A stretch of DNA of 64,000 nt from Brevipalpus yothersi (taxonomy: Eukaryota; Arthropoda; Arachnida; Trombidiformes; Tenuipalpidae). The notes below the pieces were generated by a model. The model was not told where the DNA came from and made no database searches. It worked only from the letters and a program-made list of their open reading frames with translations. This document shows positions 36,520-46,256 of this stretch, piece by piece; the stretch's first letter is position 1, and each line of letters begins with the position of its first letter. The stretch covers positions 2,741 to 66,740 of the forward strand of contig QZCP01000043.1 of the NCBI GenBank assembly GCA_003956705.1. The letters run 5' to 3'. The position numbers and the translations under genes are program-made.

Positions 36520-37471
36520 ATGTCTACCGCAATGAAAGAAATGGTGTCCGAAATGTTGAAAGGTATTGAGAGGTGAGTTCAATTTGATCATGCAATACAC
36601 AGCATGAGATGTGCCGGTCAATTGGAATGTGTGTTGAATTCACTTTTCTTTTCATAGATACAATCCACACAATTTAGTGAAGTTGGAGGAATATATCGGT
36701 GCCCAGATGAGAGATAATTTCAATGATTTGGAAGCTAATCTTGCCGTACTCAAGCTATATCAATTGGATCCAACCCAATTTAAGCCTCATGTTTGTGCTG
36801 AAATTCTCATCAAAGCTCTTTCGAATATGCCTCACACCGATTTTGTTCTGGCAAAATGCTTGATTGATCCCTCAAATGTTAGTTAATCTGCTCAACTATT
36901 ATCTCTTCAGTGTTTTCAAATGATTTTCTCTGTATATATTATAGTTGGAATTGGAACCTGTCAAAAATTTATGTATTGTACATCATTTCTTGGAGACGTG
37001 CCAGTTTGTTGACTTCTGGGTAAGCTAATTTTTTAACCTGAACTCAAATTTTATATAGAATTTATCTTTCATTTGAAGGCTTTTACCGCTGAAAATCCAG
37101 AGATTTTCACTGGAGCCACAGGATTCTATGATGCTATCAGAAACTGTGAGTATTTTTCAATATTATGGTATTTTAGAATTATATTTTAGAATTAAAAATC
37201 TAACCTATTGGAAAATTGCTTTCTCAAAAATTTAGATATTTGTTATGTCATCAAGATCACCTATCAAATCATAGAGAAGCCCGTCCTTAGGAGTCTGTTA
37301 AATGTAGATGACACTGAGTTGCAACAATTCATGGCGAAAAATGGATGGAAAGAAGGGCCCAAGGGCTTAGTGTTCATTACGAATCAAGAAGAGATCATAA
37401 AAACCAAAAATATTACCGAAACTCTCAGTATTGAAGGAGATGTTGCCAAAGTTTTAGCAACATATCGATAA
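36520..37471 (+). CDS. eIF3k: Eukaryotic translation initiation factor 3 subunit K
   Basis: Small PCI-domain subunit of the eIF3 complex that organises the 43S preinitiation complex. Five exons: 36520-36572, 36658-36877, 36945-37019, 37079-37145 and 37236-37471 (651 nt, 216 aa; human has 218). Family matches include GIERYNPHNL, LEANLAVLKLYQLDP, the near-universal PHTDFVLAKCLIDPS, the C-terminal ITYQIIEK and the final IKTKNITETL. The length is normal and phases agree. An AATAAA lies 100 nt past the stop. The gene remains whole although its promoter and first exon were duplicated upstream and now drive the chimeric kinase. The 3' end converges with CDK5, 213 bp apart. Confidence 0.95.
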
Positions 37472-37570
37472 TCGAAAATTTCTCACTTGGAATGTGTGTA
37501 AAGAAGTGATTGGACTCTTCCTCCATCTTTTTCAATTAGATGGACTTGATTTTTTACTGTGAAGAATGAC

Positions 37571-37576
37571 AATAAA
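37571..37576 (+). terminator. Poly(A) signal AATAAA for eIF3k
   Basis: Canonical hexamer 100 nt after the eIF3k stop, before the converging CDS end of CDK5 at 37685. Confidence 0.6.
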
Positions 37577-37684
37577 CTGTTCATGGATATCGAGTGAAAA
37601 TGGAAAAAAAACTGATATATGGACAATTTATGAGTTGAATTGTGTGTACACATTCGTGATATGATACTGACTAGGACTGTGAAA

Positions 37685-38750
37685 TCAGGGAATATTTTTG
37701 ATTGAAGGTGGAAGATCATTGAAATATGGGTGAGCCATAGCCTCCTCTGCTGAAATACGTGCAGCAGGATTGCAGACTAGCAATTTTTGCAGCAAATCTC
37801 TGCCTTTGGAATTTAGCTTTGGAACTACTGAGGAAAAGCTTGTGGTTGGATGATACAATGGAAAAGGTTTGTAATCGGGAAGTGTTGTTACTCCAGGCCA
37901 TGTTTCCTCGGTAGGAGTTCCCAGAAGCTTAAAAGAAAAAAGAATATTCATGAATATATGTATCGAAAGGGTTTTTGAGCCTATGAAAAGTTATTAGTTA
38001 CTACAGTTACTCACTTTGAATATTCTCTTTAATTGATCTTCAACATCAGAGCCTGGAAAAAGAGGACGACCTGCGTTAGCAAGTTCGGCAAAAATACATC
38101 CTGCAGACCACATATCGATCGATGTTGTATACAATTTGGCACCAAATAAAACATCCGGAGGTCTATACCAAAGGGTTACCACTTCAGCGGAATAGCATCG
38201 AACGGGAATACCGAATGCTCGAGCAAGCCCAAAATCAGCCAACTTTAATTCACCATTTTTGTTTATCAATAGATTTTGTGGCTTGAGATCACGATGAAGT
38301 ACATTGTTTCGATGACAAAATTCTAGGCCTCTCAGTAGCTGATAATGGAATGATTTGACAACATCCAAGTCAATTTCACCATTGAGACTATCGAAATACT
38401 TTTTCAGATCTTGATCACAATGTTCAAATACGAGGGTCAATTTTTTTTCGCTGTGAAGCACATCACATAATCTAAGGATTGAAAGGTATAAAATTGCATA
38501 TAAGTTTTCCTCTCCTCTTCTTCACGTGTATATATATGTAAATGATCATGATTTACCTTACAATATTTCGATGTCTCAGCTCTTTGAGAAGACATATCTC
38601 TCGAAGAGCTGAGCTTGGTACACCTTCATCATCGTCATCTAAGCGAACTCGCTTTAGGGCCACTATTTCCTGTGTTTCACGATTTTTACCTTTAAACACA
38701 GTTCCATACGTTCCTTCACCAATTTTTTCCAGCTTCTCATACTTGTGCAT
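37685..38750 (-). CDS. Cdk5: Cyclin-dependent kinase 5
   Basis: Proline-directed Ser/Thr kinase activated by p35-type partners, acting mainly in neurons and the cytoskeleton. Three exons: 38750-38557, 38471-38015 and 37927-37685 (894 nt, 297 aa; human 292). The start MHKYEKLEKIGEGTYGTVFK and the PSSALRE helix, diagnostic of CDK5 as opposed to PSTAIRE of CDK1/2, identify it. Also seen are VLHRDLKPQN, LADFGLARAFGIPVR with Ser in place of the T-loop Thr (CYSAEVVTLWYRPPDV), and SIDMWSAGCIFAELANAGRPLFPG. The C-terminus is PYFNDLPPS plus a short extension. Introns are about 85 bp. It is head-to-head with the PHF10-like gene, with 835 bp between start codons. Confidence 0.97.
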
Positions 38751-39585
38751 CTTTAACTCAATTATATCTCCAATCACGCTAAATTATGCCAATGCACACA
38801 GCCAACCCTAATGATGATGCAACTGAAGCCACAAAAAAATACACCCAACACAGAACGGCTCAATCAGAACTCGACCAGATATTTTCTAAACATCTTAATT
38901 GTAAATGCAAAAACCTAAAACCAATGCACAACAGAGAGTAGACAACATTCCTCAATGACTAGAAATTATTTATCATCACTATCATACACACAAAGTTGAA
39001 AGAGAAAGAGATATCATTTTGATTCATTTCTCATTTTGTCAATGAAAATGTTGTAACACCAACATCTTCATACAGTTGTACAAATGAAACAGTAAAAAGT
39101 GATCAAGTTGCTATTGCGAAGGCGCAAAAAGCTCACGCTGTCTGCTTTCCCAATGTTTTTCAATACACTTTTCATATATTATCATCTTGCTGTTCATCTC
39201 GATATTAGATGTGGTCCTGGCTGGAGAGTGAATAGAATTGATGGAAAGTTGGTATAGTTAGTTAAAGTATTGGATGCTCTGATTAGTAATCTTGGTGCCT
39301 TGTTAAAATTAAAATTGACAAATTGTGTGTGTCGTGTGTTTTGGATACCAGGACATTGTCTCTGTTCTGTGTGCTGTGTGTGTCAAGAAAGAGTTGATAA
39401 GTAAGCAACGTTTTTTCTTTCTTTTCTTTCTTTTTGATGAAAATTATTTGCCTTTATTTTCGGTATCATTTTCGAACTTTTGTCGTTTCGCTGTTTTATA
39501 GGTGTGGAAAGTGTCCAGCTGATTGGATTTGGAGATTATCAGGAATTTTCATCTTCACACACACTTATATATATACACATACACA
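38751..39585. promoter_or_regulatory. Shared divergent promoter interval of CDK5 and PHF10-like gene
   Basis: An 835-bp space between oppositely directed start codons. It includes the imperfect palindrome TTGCGAAGGCGCAA near 39113-39126. A GTAAGC donor at about 39401 and a TATAG acceptor at about 39501 suggest an intron in the PHF10-like 5'UTR. The promoter role is inferred from layout. Confidence 0.4.
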
Positions 39586-40818
39586 ATGAATGTATCGGAA
39601 TCTCAAGGAGGTGGCGATTCTCTGATGAGCCTACAAGGACCCATTTTGGAGGGTGGAAATGATTCTCAGATGAGTTTCAAAAGTACCAAGAGTGCCAATG
39701 CAATTCCAATTCAGGGTAACGGTGATTCTCAAGCGAGTCTCAATGTTCCTGCACCCTCTGTTTTGGGTAATCCAACTCGTGAAAGGGCGATAAAGAATGC
39801 CATCAAATTTAATTCGGAGCTCAATCAAATACGTCGAGAGGAGAGGCGAGTGTCGATGGATATGCAAACATTTACCGTCCATTATCCTGTTGGACACGGT
39901 AAGGACAATAAAATACTCCAAAAAAATGTGGCCACTGGCCGGTATCGTAAAGTGGGAAAATATCCTATTGCCACTATTCATGGACAATTTCAAGATTGGT
40001 ATATTGACTATTCTCCCGATGAGCTGAAATACTTTCCCATCAATACGGTTCTATATGGTCCAATAATGCCCAACAAGATCTCGAGACCAACCCAGCCCAC
40101 GGAAACCACTGCCAATGGTCAAGCTGAAAATGATGAATCCGGATCAGGTAGTGAATCAGATAGTGACAGTGATTCATGTTGCTCAGCAGAGCGGCTTGTG
40201 AGTGTGAAGAGAGAAAATGGTGAAGAAGACTCTGATGGTAGTGATGAGATGAGTTGTGATAGTTATTCATCTTCTGGATCATCGGATGTCGAAAATCACT
40301 CCTCAAGACCATCTAAACACAAATCTCAGATGGATATTTGTAAACTGTGTAAAGGTACATCTAAAGCAAATAGACAAAATTTACCAGAAGAACTTCTCAA
40401 GTGTGCCGAATGTGCCCGAAGAATACATCCTTCATGTCTACAATTGACAACCGATATGGTTGAGATCATCAAATCGTACAAATGGCAGTGTACTGATTGT
40501 AAAAAATGCGTTCTATGTGATAAACCACACTCAGAAGCTGAACTATTATTTTGTGATCTATGTGACAGAGGATATCATACTTTCTGTGTAAATCTTCGAG
40601 TAATACCTTCTGGAAAATGGGTCTGCCAATTGTGTGGGCCAAGTTGCGCTGAGTGTGGTAAAACTTCACCCGGTGAAGGTACAAAGGTCAATTGGTATCA
40701 TGAATCTATCAAAATACTTAGTCCAAGCGGTGAAACTCTACGAAGGCAACAATTATTATGCTTATTATGTTATAAACAGCGTAAATCTAGATCGGCCAAA
40801 AACAAGATTGATGTATAG
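39586..40818 (+). CDS. PHF10: PHF10/SAYP-like double-PHD chromatin protein (BAF45 type)
   Basis: Subunit of PBAF-type SWI/SNF remodellers that reads histone H3 tails. Single coding exon, 410 aa. The ATG at 39586 was chosen because the upstream open frame has no ATG. A SAY-type domain lies at about 95-160 (YPVGHG..., GKYPIATIHGQFQDWY, YSPDELKYFPINTVLY), the hallmark that separates PHF10 from the DPF1-3 proteins. A Ser/Asp/Glu-rich linker spans about 175-245. Tandem PHD fingers begin at Cys252 (CKLC...CAEC...HPSC) and continue with CVLC...CDLCDRGYHTFC...WVCQLC to about 352. The C-terminal Cys-rich segment (CAEC... and LLCLLCYKQ) is retained. It has no coding introns, unlike its neighbours. The 3' end converges with MKK7. 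Confidence 0.9.
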   Translation: MNVSESQGGGDSLMSLQGPILEGGNDSQMSFKSTKSANAIPIQGNGDSQASLNVPAPSVLGNPTRERAIKNAIKFNSELNQIRREERRVSMDMQTFTVHYPVGHGKDNKILQKNVATGRYRKVGKYPIATIHGQFQDWYIDYSPDELKYFPINTVLYGPIMPNKISRPTQPTETTANGQAENDESGSGSESDSDSDSCCSAERLVSVKRENGEEDSDGSDEMSCDSYSSSGSSDVENHSSRPSKHKSQMDICKLCKGTSKANRQNLPEELLKCAECARRIHPSCLQLTTDMVEIIKSYKWQCTDCKKCVLCDKPHSEAELLFCDLCDRGYHTFCVNLRVIPSGKWVCQLCGPSCAECGKTSPGEGTKVNWYHESIKILSPSGETLRRQQLLCLLCYKQRKSRSAKNKIDV

Positions 40819-41182
40819 AATATACGGAGAAGTAAGGAAGACGTATGAACATCAAATATGTAATCTTGCAAAGAAACATAGATTTTTGATGCTTTCATTC
40901 TGAAACTTTATTATCTCACCGTGACTCTTTCATATTTATGTCCATTTTATTCATTTATTATAATATTAACACTATACTTTGACAACTGCATGTATTTCTC
41001 ATACAACTTCCCGAAATCGAAAGGAAATGAGAACATACACACCACTTTACAAGAAAAGTTACTTCTCCTTCGGAGATCGCTTCTTTCTACCCAAGATGAA
41101 ATGGGTTTCGTTACTTGTGCGGATGATTTCTTTTTTGATGAATGCTTGACAGCGGATGGCACGTGAAGTAACAACAGTCCAA
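40819..41182. other. Convergent 3' ends of PHF10-like gene and MKK7
   Basis: 364 bp between the two stop codons. The MKK7-side part (about 41051-41182) is the duplicated 3' flank also present after the chimeric kinase at 36056-36188. Confidence 0.7.
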
Positions 41183-43186
41183 TCAGTTTGGAAACACTGA
41201 GTTCAACCAACCGGCGACATCAACTTGCTCTCGCTCGGAACGTTTAATGAATTCACTAGCCTGAAGAAATAATATCGAATTAGGAAAATATTGAATGGAA
41301 AAGATGGAACCTTCCATTAGGTATGATTTCAAAGATATAAGATAGAATGCCGAAAGAGAGAGAATATTTTACGAAAGTTTTTACAGGCTTCTTTTGATAG
41401 AGAACTGGTTTGTGAAATCATGTAATCACAAGTGATAGGATAAATTATAATCATACCATTGGGAAGAGAAAGAGAGAGGCTGATATCAATCAGGAAGATA
41501 CTTACTAACAAATCCTTATATTTTGGCCTTTGTCGAAAATCTTTCCTCAAACTGGAGAGAGGGAAGATAAAATATGAATCGTTAGAAAAATTCATTTACC
41601 CCTACAATCACTACAACTCACCAAGAAGCTACAAATTCACGGAATTCAGGCCAGAGCTCGAAATCTTCATTATCATCAGGTAAAATAGGCGGGTCTTTTG
41701 TGACTACTTTACTAAGAACTTCAAAATCTGCTTTACAATCCCAGAAGGGATTCCGCCCAGTTGCAAGCTCGAAAAGAGTGATACCAAGACTCCAGATATC
41801 AGCTCGAACATCATAAGAAGGCTCTGGTGGATCGATCCTTTCAGGCTGCAATGAAAGGAGGGAGATTCATAATGAGAGGGATAGATCCTACCCAACAACA
41901 AATTGAATGATGATGATCAGATACTTACTGCCAAATAAATAGCACATCCACCCAGCCTAGTTCTAGCTTTGGAGTCTACAAGTTTACCACTGATACCGAA
42001 ATCACATAGTTTGACTTCACCCTTACGATTGATCAAAATATTTGATGGTTTGACATCTCTATGGATTACATCATGGTTCTCTTTCAGATAATTCAAAGCT
42101 TTAACAGTCTGTAATAGAGAATCGTGAAATTAAAATCGAAATTAGAGTCATTCAAAAACGCATCTGTCGACCAATACTCACTGCAACAGCTATTTTGCCA
42201 AGAACACCTTGAGGAACCACTTTGAGAGGAGTCTCGAGCTCTTTACATGACTCCTCAGACCGATTGGATTCATTTTTCAGTTTTGAATCATTATGAGGAT
42301 TCATTTTCCTGAGTAATTTCTCAAAACAGGTAGTCATTCGCTCCATGCAAATCCAAACCTCTGATTCCGTTATAAGATAACCATAACACTGAACAATGTA
42401 TTTACAAGATGAACATTTTAAGAGAACTTCAAGATCCATGGCAATTCTCTTTGCTTCCTCCTCGTTGCCACTTCGTCTCATTTGCTTTATAGATTGAAAA
42501 AGAGATCAAAAAAGTTTTATACATGAGAAAACAATTACCATCAATTGAGCATGAAAAAATTCAGGAGATTCCTAACCAAATATAACAAAATTAAGAACTA
42601 CCATGAATGAGATCTAATTCAAGATGAGAATCCAAATAGCAGGATTCAAAAGTTTGACATGAATAGTATGGTGAGATATTAATAGTAATCGAAACATCCA
42701 GCTACAGTGAGCTCCTGAATCGAGTGGAACATGAAATTATTGAATAGGTGAGCAAACAAAAATTACCTTAACAGCAACAGAAGTTTTTGTTGCCTTGTGT
42801 TCCATTTCGACAACTTGACCACAAGAACCAAAACCAACGTCAGCAAGAAACTTAAGATCATTCTGGCAAAACTTGTATTTCTAAAAGATTGAGAAAATTA
42901 GATAAACGAATGAGAAACATTGCCAAATGTTTTGACTTTGACAAGATTTGAAGATGCAAGACAGAGATCAACACTAACCTTCTCATTCAATACTATATAT
43001 CCATTACGATCGAAGGAAGAAAGAGAAGTTCTATTATCTTTCTTACGAAGATCACCAAGACCTGCTGTTGGATCACTCGAGTAGAGAAGAGGTTTAGGCT
43101 GTCTTTGAGGTCTACGAATAGGTGAATCTGAATTGTCTTGACCATTGTCGGCGCCAATCGGCAATGCTCTGGGTCTTGGTCGAGGA
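41051..43186 (-). repeat. Source copy of the inverted MKK7 duplication
   Basis: Region of the full MKK7 gene that matches 34336-36188 in reverse orientation, from mid exon 1 to about 130 bp past the stop. Breakpoints are sharp: homology ends at about 41051 and about 43186. The extra sequence in intron 2 (about 190 bp) is the main length difference. Confidence 0.9.
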
Positions 43187-43650
43187 CTTGAGCACTGTCC
43201 ATTTGTAAGATTGCGATTTGCATCCGAACCGATGGAAAGACGATGATGAGGAGAGGAATTATCAACCAATCTAGATGGTGGTGGATCCAATTGTCCAAAG
43301 AATCTGGTAGGTCGTGGGCTCATCTCCGGTCTAAATCGAGACTCATCATCAATCACACCATTTTCATCCTCTGGAGCCATTCCGGGAAGAAAGTCTGGAC
43401 GAAACACTGAATCTGAATGATGACCATGTCCACCATCACTTAATCTATCTCTTCCTCTATCTTGCACCCTGTGCATTGATTGGAAAGATTCGTTCTCTTT
43501 TTTGACCAACAAATCTAATTGGGTAAGCTTTTGAGACACCGATCTCAAGGAGCCCATCATGATTCCGTTTATGGCATCACCACTATTTCTTTTACCACCA
43601 GTTTGATTGATCGATGATTTAAATGTTTTATCTTCACCGTTTACAGACAT
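41183..43650 (-). CDS. hep: MAP kinase kinase 7 (hemipterous), JNK activator
   Basis: Dual-specificity kinase that phosphorylates JNK. Seven exons: 43650-42979, 42880-42767, 42484-42182, 42108-41929, 41845-41622, 41551-41506 and 41260-41183 (1617 nt, 538 aa). The N-terminal 220 residues are low in order. They include a possible leucine-spaced segment (KLTQLDLLVKKE) and a basic-hydrophobic docking-like motif RPRPRALPIG just before the kinase. Kinase motifs: GFGSCGQ, VAVK followed by QMRRSGN (typical of MKK7), VIHRDVKPSN, LCDFGISGKLVDSKART with both phosphosites, and APERIDPPEP. The ending QVDVAGWLNSVFPN resembles the MKK7 tail. The start MSVNGED at 43650 is the first ATG in frame. It is the intact source of the chimeric kinase at 34284-36055. 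Confidence 0.93.
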
Positions 43651-44961
43651 AAAATAGATGGAAACAAAAGGCAAAGCTCAATGTTGCGAAGAGATAGAAG
43701 AAGAAGAAGATGAAAATAAAATATAATCACAAGAATTAATATCACTTGGCATACAAAAAAAGCAATATTATGTTCTATCCGATGGTGATGATGATATTTA
43801 TGAAATGTGTACTCCTCAATCGTGAATGTGTATAGCTGTGCAAATTAAACACATACTCAAGCACAAAAGTGACCACAATTACGGTTAAAATTATGATTAT
43901 GGTTAAGGAAGAAGAGAAAGAGAGTTAAAGTTAATCCACTTCAGATGATTAAAAACCTCTCTCAATATCAAGACAAAACAAAATCAAATTTTTGATATCA
44001 ATCCGAATGTGGCTCCACCATTTTCACTCTCTCATTTTTTTGATCGAAATCGAAAGGCTTGTAGAACTTGTTCGCGTTCTTGTGAACTTTTCGATTTCAC
44101 ACCTTCGAACTGTAAATGCTAGTGACTGTGTATGTGTGACCTGTGCCCGGGATTGGAGTGTCCTGAGGTCAGTACTGTCATAGCCTGTCAGAGATCTGTG
44201 GAAGGGAGAGAGCAAAGTGGGAGGGTAAGAGTGAGAGAGTAGGTCCACGTCCTCGAACGGGACCTTAAGCGATCACTTCGTTACGAAATTTGGTCAAAGT
44301 CTGTGGAGGTATCGAAAAGGTTGCTACCTGGTTCGGCTTATATGGAAAAGGGTCCATGAGTGATTATCAATTAGTGATGATCAAGGGTATGATGGCGATA
44401 TGGGAATAGATTGGGATAGATTTGAAAATCAGATGGGTATACTGTAGAATAATCAAAGTACTAATGATGTGTGGATGCAATCGATCAGATAATAGAGTAC
44501 TGATTGGAACTGAAGGGCAGAAGTTGACGTCAGTTTAGGTGCGTGTGTTTCGCGCGAAATTAGCCGAAGAGTAATTTTTGATTCCATTAATGGAGTTAAA
44601 GACAAGAAAATTGGGATAAAACTGACAATGGAGAACAAAAATAGCAAATGATACAGAGATAAACTAATAAGCGAGCAGGAATCATATATAAGTGGTGGGA
44701 GATAAAATAGAGGTGGTCAATCGTCAAGATCTTTTGTTTTTCACTGGGTATCTTTTAAATGAAAATTTTCTTTTATCACAATTCAGTATATATTCCGTCT
44801 AGATCAATGGAACATTTCCGGAAATACAGTCCTTCTGAGGGTGGTATGTTCACGATGTTGAATGAACGTAATATTAATGATAAATGTTTCCTTTCGATGG
44901 GTGCTGGTTTGAACTTTTAAACAATCAAATTTTTCTCTTTTTCTTTCTCTATTTCTCTCTT
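43651..44961. other. MKK7 upstream and EB1 downstream region
   Basis: No coding exon recognised. It should contain the MKK7 promoter and 5'UTR and the EB1 3'UTR. It holds the CRE plus E2F module listed separately and short GA-rich tracts. Confidence 0.5.
44525..44559. promoter_or_regulatory. Perfect CRE and E2F palindromes, probable MKK7 promoter element
   Basis: TGACGTCA (44525-44532) is the full CREB/ATF palindrome. TTTCGCGCGAAA (44548-44559) is a perfect palindrome with an E2F-type half-site on each strand. They lie 15 bp apart, about 0.9 kb upstream of the MKK7 start and 0.4 kb past the EB1 stop. CpG-rich palindromes are rare in this AT-rich window. Factor identity and target gene are inferred. 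Confidence 0.4.
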
Positions 44962-46256
44962 TTAATATTCATCTTGACCTTCAGGAACCAATTCACCTTC
45001 TTCATGACCGTCTTCAGGCACTGCGAATCCTTCCTCGGTTGCGTAAAGTATGGTCAATATTTTATCAATAAGACCAGTGAGATCCTTTTCATCCCCATTC
45101 TCATTTTCAGAGCTATGGCCTTGACATAGAATCTCGATGTCTCGTAATTTACCATAATAGAAATCTCTTTCACGCTCTAAACTTTCAACTGTCAATTTAA
45201 GTCCAGAAAGTTTCCCTTCCAACTCTCCAATCTGCCCATCACCTTGAGGGTGCGAGTTGGCACTAGTTCGTTGAGCACTAGTTCGAATACCGGACCTTTG
45301 GGTTGCTGCGGGACGATTCATCGGAGCTGCCCGAGCGACAGGCTTGGTCGTGGCCGCTTGTTTGGTGGGCATTCGAGTGGGCATGGTGAAACTACTGTTC
45401 GATGAGACCAGATTTCCTGACACTGCGGCACCTGATCCAAGAGGTACACCACCGCGAGCTTCGAGAGGAGCGTATTCGCGTCCATCATAATTGGCATCGA
45501 AGAACTTCTTGAACCATTGTAAGAACTCGAAATTATCTTGGAATCGTCCTTTTACTAATCGATTAATGGGAATTTCCTGGACAAAAATAGGTAAGATGAG
45601 ATGAGAATATTTAATTTTTGGGCCAATAAAAAAGCGGACGCTAATGTGAGTAGCCCTCTAAGTATGTAATCATATTGCATCCATTCAAAAGAAGAAAAGA
45701 AGAAGGTTCTTTACCTTATCGCAACCGATTTTTTTGAAAGATGCCTGGACTAACTTGAAATTTTGAATGTATTCATGTTCCAAGTTGGTGCGAAACTTGA
45801 TTTTTTTGATGGCAACAGTACCGGGGAAGAGGAAATCCATAAATTGAGCGTATGCAGCTCCTATTTTGGGCAAGAAAAATAAACATGAATACAATAGAAA
45901 TATAGAATAGATAGATAGATAGATAGATAATGATGACATAAAAGTTTTCCTTCCCCTTTTCGCTCTTTTCTCTCTCTCTCAAACATACACACACACACAC
46001 ACACAAATACAACAACTACAATTGAAAGATACAAGATGTACACACACATACACACACACAATCTCTCTCCATTTTGCAGTCCAAAGATATCTCTCCCTTA
46101 TAAAAACTAACCAGAACATAGTTCCTCAATCTTCTTGTAACTTGATTGCAGACAGTCATTGACCCATCCGAGCATTTCGTGGCGGCTGAGATTCTCGGTA
46201 GAAGCTGAAGTAGCATAAACGTTAACACATTGATAACCTCCTTGAGTATCTGACAT
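44962..46256 (-). CDS. EB1: Microtubule plus-end binding protein EB1
   Basis: Plus-end tracking protein that controls microtubule growth and recruits other +TIPs. Three exons: 46256-46112, 45860-45715 and 45576-44962 (906 nt, 301 aa). The calponin-homology domain fills residues 15-130, with family signatures SRHEMLGWVNDCLQ, ELCSGAAYAQFMD, LEHEYIQNFKLVQASFKK, RLVKGRFQDNFEFLQWFKKFFDANYDG. A Ser/Thr/Ala/Pro/Arg-rich linker follows, then the EB-homology coiled coil (LEGKLSGLKLTVESLERERDF, YGKLRDIEILCQ). The acidic tail ends in DEY, matching the EEY/F-type tail that binds CAP-Gly domains. The start is a little longer than vertebrate EB1 (MSDTQGGYQCVNVY), as in some invertebrates. Intact. Confidence 0.97.

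Noticed and set aside
44240..44265. GGTCC...GGACC inverted repeat with a TTCGAGG core, considered as a tRNA B-box fragment
   Set aside because: No A-box or cloverleaf partner around it.
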